DNA from: Vespa crabro
Taxonomy: Eukaryota > Arthropoda > Insecta > Hymenoptera > Vespidae
DNA length: 64,000 nt
Direction: 5' to 3'
NCBI RefSeq assembly: GCF_910589235.1
Contig: NC_060978.1
Location: 2,632,377 to 2,696,376, forward strand
Positions 58,661 through 64,000 of this stretch are shown piece by piece (the stretch's first letter is position 1; each line of letters begins with the position of its first letter). The notes under the pieces are model-generated. The model searched no databases. It worked only from the letters and a program-made list of their open reading frames with translations, and had not been told where the DNA came from. A program made the position numbers and the translations under genes.

Positions 58661-61094
58661 GAAACGAGAGAGGGTTACCTTCGCCATCGCAAAATACCGT
58701 ATGCATTATGCATAGGGGCGCTCGATACTCGTGCCAAGTGTACCATCGTGACTGCGTGGCGACTGCATGTAATTTAATTTAACAGCATCGTAAGGAACCT
58801 CTCGAGCAAACCTGTTCGTTCGTTTCGACGGTGTAGACCGACACCGAAAGTGTTCCCTTTCCATCCCTCTCCACCTCTCCTTTTCTCCTTCAGCACCCAT
58901 TTTAATACCATTCTTTTATCGATGTATCACCACGAATTACTTATGAGATTATCGCGTGCTCGATTTTAATCATACTAATCGGTCACACTATAGAATTAGG
59001 TGTAAGAGGATTTAAAGTACTCGGAATGTATGTTTTAAAATTACCAATACACATGCACGCACGCACGCACGCATGAATGCACCCACGTATATACGTACAA
59101 AGGTATTATTAAATTGATATTATGAAAAATTATTAAGTACTATAATCTTTTGTTATTTCAAATAAAAAGTGATTATCCGATGATACTTTAATGGTAGAAT
59201 GTTTTTCAATAAGATTGTCAATGTGATAAATTTTGTTTTTTATTCTATATAAAAACAGAAGATGAATTTTATATGTCATTTATCCTACTAAAAAAAAAAA
59301 AAAAAGAAATTAACAATGTTTCATAACGATAATGTTGCTATGTTAGGAACCTTTACTACATTCTTTCTTTCTCTTTCTTCCTTTTATCCTCAATTCCATG
59401 AAAATTCAAGGCAAAGTAAGAGAAGACACTAGTCAAAAGAAGAGAGTTTCGAATTCCTCTCCAAGGGCCACAGAAAAGCCTAGAAAGTTGACCTAGAGGA
59501 TAGTATTTCTATCATGTGATCTCGTTTTTCATTATTTGTATAGACGATCTTTCTTTGAAATATAAATGGCAAGGGTGAATCCACGAGAGGGGAAAATAAA
59601 AGAAAAAAAGAAGGAAAAAAGAAAAAAGGGAGCAAGGAAAAAAGCAAATCGTTGAAACAAAATTCACGACAAAAGTTGTTGAAAGCTTTCAAAAAAAAAA
59701 AAGAAAAAAAAAAGAAAAGAAAAAAGAAAGAAAAAAGATATTCGATTCGAAAGTATTTCATCTGGTTGTTCGAGTATTAAAGAAAATGAAGAAGAAAAAA
59801 GAAAGAGAAGAAGATAAAATAAAATGAAAAAAAAAAAAGAAAAAAAGAAAAAAGAAAAGAAAAAAGAAAAAGAAAAAGAGCAAACACACATAATCAATTA
59901 AATATAACCTTTTATCGTCGAACGAGTTATTTCCTTGGTGCCAATTTTACGCGCGGCTATATGGTGATTAAAAATGTGATTAATATTAAAAATGCACGAG
60001 GTTGGAGACGTCTAAGAAAGACAAAGGTAAGAAAATATAATCGCGAGACTACAGGTCCATCAACGTTTCTCATTTATTATCCTGAAGAACAAACGAGCTC
60101 AAAAGGAAGAAAAGGAGAGAACAGGAAAAAAAAAAGAGTGCAAAAGAGAGAATGAGAGAAAGCGAGAAATATCGTACTTTTTCCATCTTCCATACTGTTC
60201 CATAGTGTTCGTAGTAAGTAATCAGAAGGTGGGTTTAACGAGAAACTTAGCTGCCATCTCGAACGCGCGCAAGGCTTTAACGTTGGTGTGGTTGGGGCCA
60301 CGTTAAATTGGCTCGGCAAAATATACACTCGAGGGACTTCTTTGTTCCCAGTAGCTGCTTCGAGTAGTATGGGTCCTCTAACCATAGAAGGAAAGAAGAG
60401 GAGAGACGGAGAGAAAGAGAAAGAGTATATACACTACAGAAAAACGAAGACATCTCGCATTCTCGCAAACTTGTCTTTAACGCGACCCGCGACACTACTT
60501 GTCTCTCTTTCTACTCATCTTTTATTTTCGTTTAAATTAGCTACCACGTTAATCTTGAGAAGAAGTACGACGTGGGTGGTTAGGTGGTCCAACCGCGTCG
60601 AGTCTCAAGAGGACTAAACGCGCCTTTTATTCGTCTCAAAAAGAAAGGAAGAAAGAAAAGAAAGAAAGAAAGAAAGAAAAAAAGGGCTGACTAGTGTACC
60701 TACGAGTGAATTTTTAGCATTTATACGCGAAGCGAAAAGTAATACCTAATTAACTTTCATTCAAAGTCACGACCTCGTGAAAAGATCTCGAAACTACTAC
60801 TCGCGGATTTTCATACTTCTTTTTTTCTTTCTTCCTTTCTTTACTTTTACTTCTTTCCCTTTTTCTTATTTCTTTCTGCGAACTTCACTCGCATAATATC
60901 GTTTCGAGAATTTAATAGAAAAAAAAAAGAAAAAAGAAAAAAAAAAAGATTTAATATCGTATCGATGACATATCGTTTTATTATAAATATTCACATATAT
61001 CGTACTTTTCGATATTGTATATACGCTTTATTATTTGCGCTTGTAAATTCTCTCCAATTCATTTTCGGAATAATCGTTTTGTTTATTTCTCTCG

Positions 61095-61149
<55 letters not shown>

Positions 61150-61168
61150 TGCTGTCTCTGATATTTAG
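57907..61168. other. Repeats and islands, no confident gene
   Basis: At 58011-58013 GTTTTTAG is followed by 38 open codons to 58130 (NRTILGYDIEIYTLPWYK), with a donor-like TAA|GTAAGT at 58141 just after; acceptor quality is poor. Islands at 58500-58880 and 60000-60620 are G+C-richer with frames on both strands. Repeats: (GA)n 58611-58657, CACG 59055-59072, poly-A 59290-59305, purine-rich 59590-59740 and 59790-59880, AAAG 60645-60685, A-rich 60918-60948, (CT)n 61098-61143. 58200-58480 and 59100-59280 are A+T-rich and empty. Confidence 0.45.
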
Positions 61169-61279
61169 CTGGCATTTACAAAGAGACTTTTTATCGAGTA
61201 TTATGAAGCCCGCGAATTCATGGAAAAACAGACTCTGAAATTCTCTACTAACGAATTAGTTTCTATTTTAGTTGTCTGA
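61169..61279 (+). CDS. Candidate exon after (CT)n and GATATTTAG
   Basis: A 45-bp (CT)n tract followed by GCTGTCTCTGATATTTAG gives a strong 3' splice site, and the in-frame TAG is the acceptor itself. Thirty-six codons follow to TGA: LAFTKRLFIEYYEAREF, then FSTNELVSILVV, which would be helical. A second frame is open for 22 codons. No start codon or family is apparent. Length is within what chance allows. Confidence 0.25.
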   Translation: MAFTKRLFIEYYEAREFMEKQTLKFSTNELVSILVV

Positions 61280-61449
61280 TTTGGAAACTTACGAGGCCAG
61301 GAACGAGTAAACGTTCCGTAACTAGTGCAACTACGTTCTACGAAATTCTCTTTGTGACTCCAACGAATTGCCATCTCTATCTTCCTCTCTCTCTCTCTCT
61401 CTCTCTTATACTATCATCCTATCTTTCCTTTCCACGCATGCGCTTCCAG

Positions 61450-61536
61450 AGAGGACCAGAAGTTGAGGAATTTGATCAGAAAGGTGAATCGAAGAGGAAC
61501 GACACCGAAGGTAGTACGTCAGACAAAACTGAATAA
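61450..61536 (+). CDS. Candidate acidic terminal exon
   Basis: (CT)n at 61385-61406 and TTTCCTTTCCACGCATGCGCTTCCAG make a good acceptor. The exon reads RGPEVEEFDQKGESKRND and continues Thr/Ser-rich for 28 codons to TAA. An ATG sits just inside the intron side at 61438. The charged, hydrophilic C-terminus differs from translations of nearby repeats. AAAG|GTGAAT at 61482 is a possible donor. Only 170 bp downstream of the previous candidate; the two are not in a joinable frame because the first ends in a stop. Confidence 0.25.
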   Translation, partial: RGPEVEEFDQKGESKRNDTEGSTSDKTE

Positions 61537-61936
61537 TTCTACGAAAGGGTAAACGTGTCTCCCATCTTGTCGTCACGAGAGTAAATCTCGAGAATTGCTG
61601 AAAACTAGTACAAAGGAAGCTTCCCTCTCTCTCTCTCTTCTTGCTTTTGTTTGAGAAACAAACAATTTGAAGGACAACAAAACAAGACGAGGGTCACGAT
61701 CTCGATGATCAACGATAATTGTGTGTGTGCATGTGTGTGTATGTGTATAAAGAGAGAGAGGGAGAGAGAGAGAGAGAAAGGAAGAGAAATAGAAATTCTT
61801 CCTAGCTTACCATTTGGCCAAAAGTTTTCGAAGAAAAGAACAAGAATGTGCTATCTTATTCCAGCTTACTCACGACTCAACTTCCGTAAACTTAATTTTC
61901 TTGTGTAACTCGATATCATCATCGTCACACTTACGC

Positions 61937-61988
61937 TCCACCTCCTCATCCTCCTCCTCCTCCTCCTCCTCCTCCTCCTTCTCCTCCT
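61937..61988 (+). repeat. (TCC)n repeat, G-rich on minus strand
   Basis: About 15 TCC units with a few CTT variants, so the minus strand is (GGA)n, a sequence known to form compact G-tetrad structures. The related TCC/TTC decay continues to about 62015. Confidence 0.9.
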
Positions 61989-62181
61989 AGTCCTTTTCTC
62001 CTCCTTCTCCTTCTCATACTTTTCGAGCTATGTACATTCAACTTCCGTCCGCTCTCGTTTATAAACTTGACAATCCGTAGAACGAGCGATGTTTTTAAGT
62101 GCCCCTTGAACTTTGACGCTTTAAGAGAAAAGAGTTTTGCAATTAATGTTGCCCACGGGTGCGTGATGAAACGCGCGAAAT

Positions 62182-62212
<31 letters not shown>

Positions 62213-62570
62213 ATGTCGCTCGTTAGAATTTTCAACGATGAAAAGGAAAGAACATAGCGAGGTATAACTATCCCTTTTCTCTCTCCTTCTTTTTCTCACA
62301 CGGTACCAACATCCGGAAGAAGCGATTCTTCTGAGCTGCATCGCCAAGCCGGTCTTTAAGATGCAGTTCGGGCTAAGCAATAGCGAGGAAAAAAGCGAGA
62401 AAGAGGGAGTGGGAGGGAGGGAGGGAGGGAGGAGACTTTTACGTTAAGAAACATGCTGAAAACTTTTCATCGGTAGGTAGTTTGAAACCAAACGAGGAAA
62501 CTGCGGAATGGAAGCAGAGGAACAAGGAAGTAGGCTAAAGGAGAGTTGAAAGTGACAAAGAAGAGAGTTA

Positions 62571-62572
<2 letters not shown>

Positions 62573-62642
<70 letters not shown>
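62573..62642 (+). repeat. (GA)n microsatellite, 70 bp
   Basis: The longest uninterrupted GA array in the window. It follows a GGGA array at 62408-62433 by 140 bp. Confidence 0.95.
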
Positions 62643-62645
<3 letters not shown>

Positions 62646-63685
62646 AATGAACGAAGAAGTCGACGATACTCCAGAGAATTCTTGTAGGTTATCCGAAAGA
62701 AAAAAGATTCATGTAAAGAAAAGCATTTCTACAAACTTATTTTTTATACGATCTTAAGATATACCTATGCACACACACACACACACACACATATTCTTTC
62801 AACTATCTTAACGCGTACTTGCATGCACTTCCTCGAATCGCAAAACTCACTGTCATATCCTTTTATTACAAGGCAACCAACCGCGTAGCATGAATCCCGA
62901 GGACGCTCTGTTCTCATTTTCTTATTTTTTTTCCTTTTTTTTTTATTCATCTTTCTCTCTTTCTTTTTATCTTTGTTCTCTCTCTCTCTCTCTCTCTCTT
63001 TCTTTCTCTCTCTCTCCCCTGATTTTCCTTCCTTTTCCGAAAGATTTCTTAATCGCCTTCGAAAGAGTAAGCCACGTTACCCTCCCGGCGACGTTTTCAC
63101 GTAAAAAAATAACGAAGATAGCTACGACGAACCCTCGTGACCTATTTCCTTTTATTTTTTCCGACCTTTGAAACTACCTTTCATGAAGTTGCCTTTCAAC
63201 GAGAGCAGATCGAACGAGACGAATTTGAGTTGTATGCTCTCAAAGTGTTCTTTCTTCTTTTCTTTTTTTCTTCTTTTTCCTTTTTTTTTTTTTCTTTTAC
63301 TTTTTCTTTTTCTTCTTTTTCTTCTTCTTTTAATTCACATATCTATGTTGCATACGTACGTAGTAATCTACATTGATTAAGCGTCCAGAAGATTAAATTT
63401 ATTTCGTTTGATTAAATTATAATAATAAAATATAAATTAACGAAATAAATCGAATGGATTTAATTATTATCTACAATATCCTTCTTATAGAAATACTTTC
63501 TTGTCGATGTTATATATCTTAAACATTTCTTTTTTTTTTTCTTTACACCTCGAATTACTGCAAAGAATTCATGAGAATCAAGTTCGTAAGTATAGATTTC
63601 GAATGTAATCGATAAACGATATCATATAGAACGTCTTGAAATAGGTAATATAAATTCTTGTCTTTGTGATCATTGATTCGTTCTT

Positions 63686-63720
<35 letters not shown>

Positions 63721-64000
63721 TCTTATCTTTTCTTTTCGATAAAAATTTATTTCGATATTCTCGAAAAGCAAATTCTTCCTTTAAGACCATAAGACCACTT
63801 GAGTTTCTTTCTGTCTTTCTAAAACGAGGACACACAAATGACAGTAGCACTCCTATTGTATTACATTCTTCCGGGTGTAAATACGATCGATTCTTATCGC
63901 TGCCATACCATTGTCGCTGCTAACGTCGTCAGCATTCTTCGTCATCGAGGGCATCGCTTTTCTTTCCCGCACTTTTATTCTCTATCGCTTATGTAGCAAG

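Larger units (their letters stand above)
61537..64000. other. Repeat-rich end of window, no confident gene
   Basis: (GT)n 61721-61745, (GA)n 61752-61777, (TCC)n 61937-61988, (GA)n 62184-62212, GGGA 62408-62433, (GA)n 62573-62642, (CA)n 62769-62791, (CT)n 62980-63016, T-rich 63252-63332 and poly-T 63688-63719. An ATG frame at 62890-63171 begins MNPEDALFS, passes through Phe/Ser/Leu repeat translation and ends in mixed sequence (FERVSHVTLPATFSRKK). Support is too thin to call a gene. The last 100 bp are slightly G+C-richer and unremarkable. Confidence 0.55.

Overview
This window looks like nuclear DNA of an arthropod, most likely an insect. Hymenoptera is my best guess, because the DNA is A+T-rich (about one third G+C by eye) yet CpG-containing words such as TTCG, CGAA, TCGA and ACGT are abundant rather than depleted. 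Tracts of (GA)n/(CT)n, (TA)n and poly-A/T occur roughly once per kilobase or more. There is no operon structure, no bacterial-style gene packing, no rRNA, no recognisable tRNA, no CRISPR array and no intact transposon. I recognise no protein family anywhere in the window. It is best read as intergenic or long-intron sequence with scattered short islands that could be exons or regulatory DNA.

Most long open frames are translated microsatellites (Ser-Leu, Arg-Glu, Ile-Tyr, Lys or Phe runs) and are left out. The coding entries below are candidate exons. They were kept because they combine an open frame of mixed composition with a splice site, a promoter motif or a good start context. In DNA of this composition a stop-free run averages about 13 codons, so several runs of 40-50 codons are expected by chance beside so many pyrimidine tracts. 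Every coding call is therefore low to moderate confidence.

Layout. 1-7 kb: microsatellite-rich, with candidate exons at 2687-2852 (minus) and 7204-7350 (plus). 7-26 kb: no convincing gene; G+C-rich islands near 9.7-10.05, 11.2-11.5, 17.3-17.5 and 22-23.2 kb among dense repeats. 26-32 kb: an exceptionally long pyrimidine tract ending in a 3' splice-like site (26360-26646), a short terminal-exon candidate (31031-31124) and a possible noncoding first exon with donor (31955-32066). 33.5-34.3 kb: a two-level satellite made of a 14-bp dyad-symmetric unit. 35-41 kb: several open islands, the best being 37011-37276. 44.8-49.2 kb: island cluster on both strands. 50.6-51.1 kb: an NRF-1-like palindrome, initiator and start codon in order. 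52.95-53.0 kb: a 49-bp minus-strand exon with matching splice sites, possibly a recursive-splicing point. 53.9-55.3 kb: TATA box, GAGA/CTCT arms, consensus donor, acceptor and short reading frames, the most complete gene-start model here. 56.6-61.5 kb: more exon candidates on both strands. 61.5-64 kb: repeats only.

I see no evidence that the candidates form one gene. Phases do not link the minus-strand candidates at 57.4, 52.95 and 44.9 kb. RNA-seq and comparison with related genomes would decide which are real.
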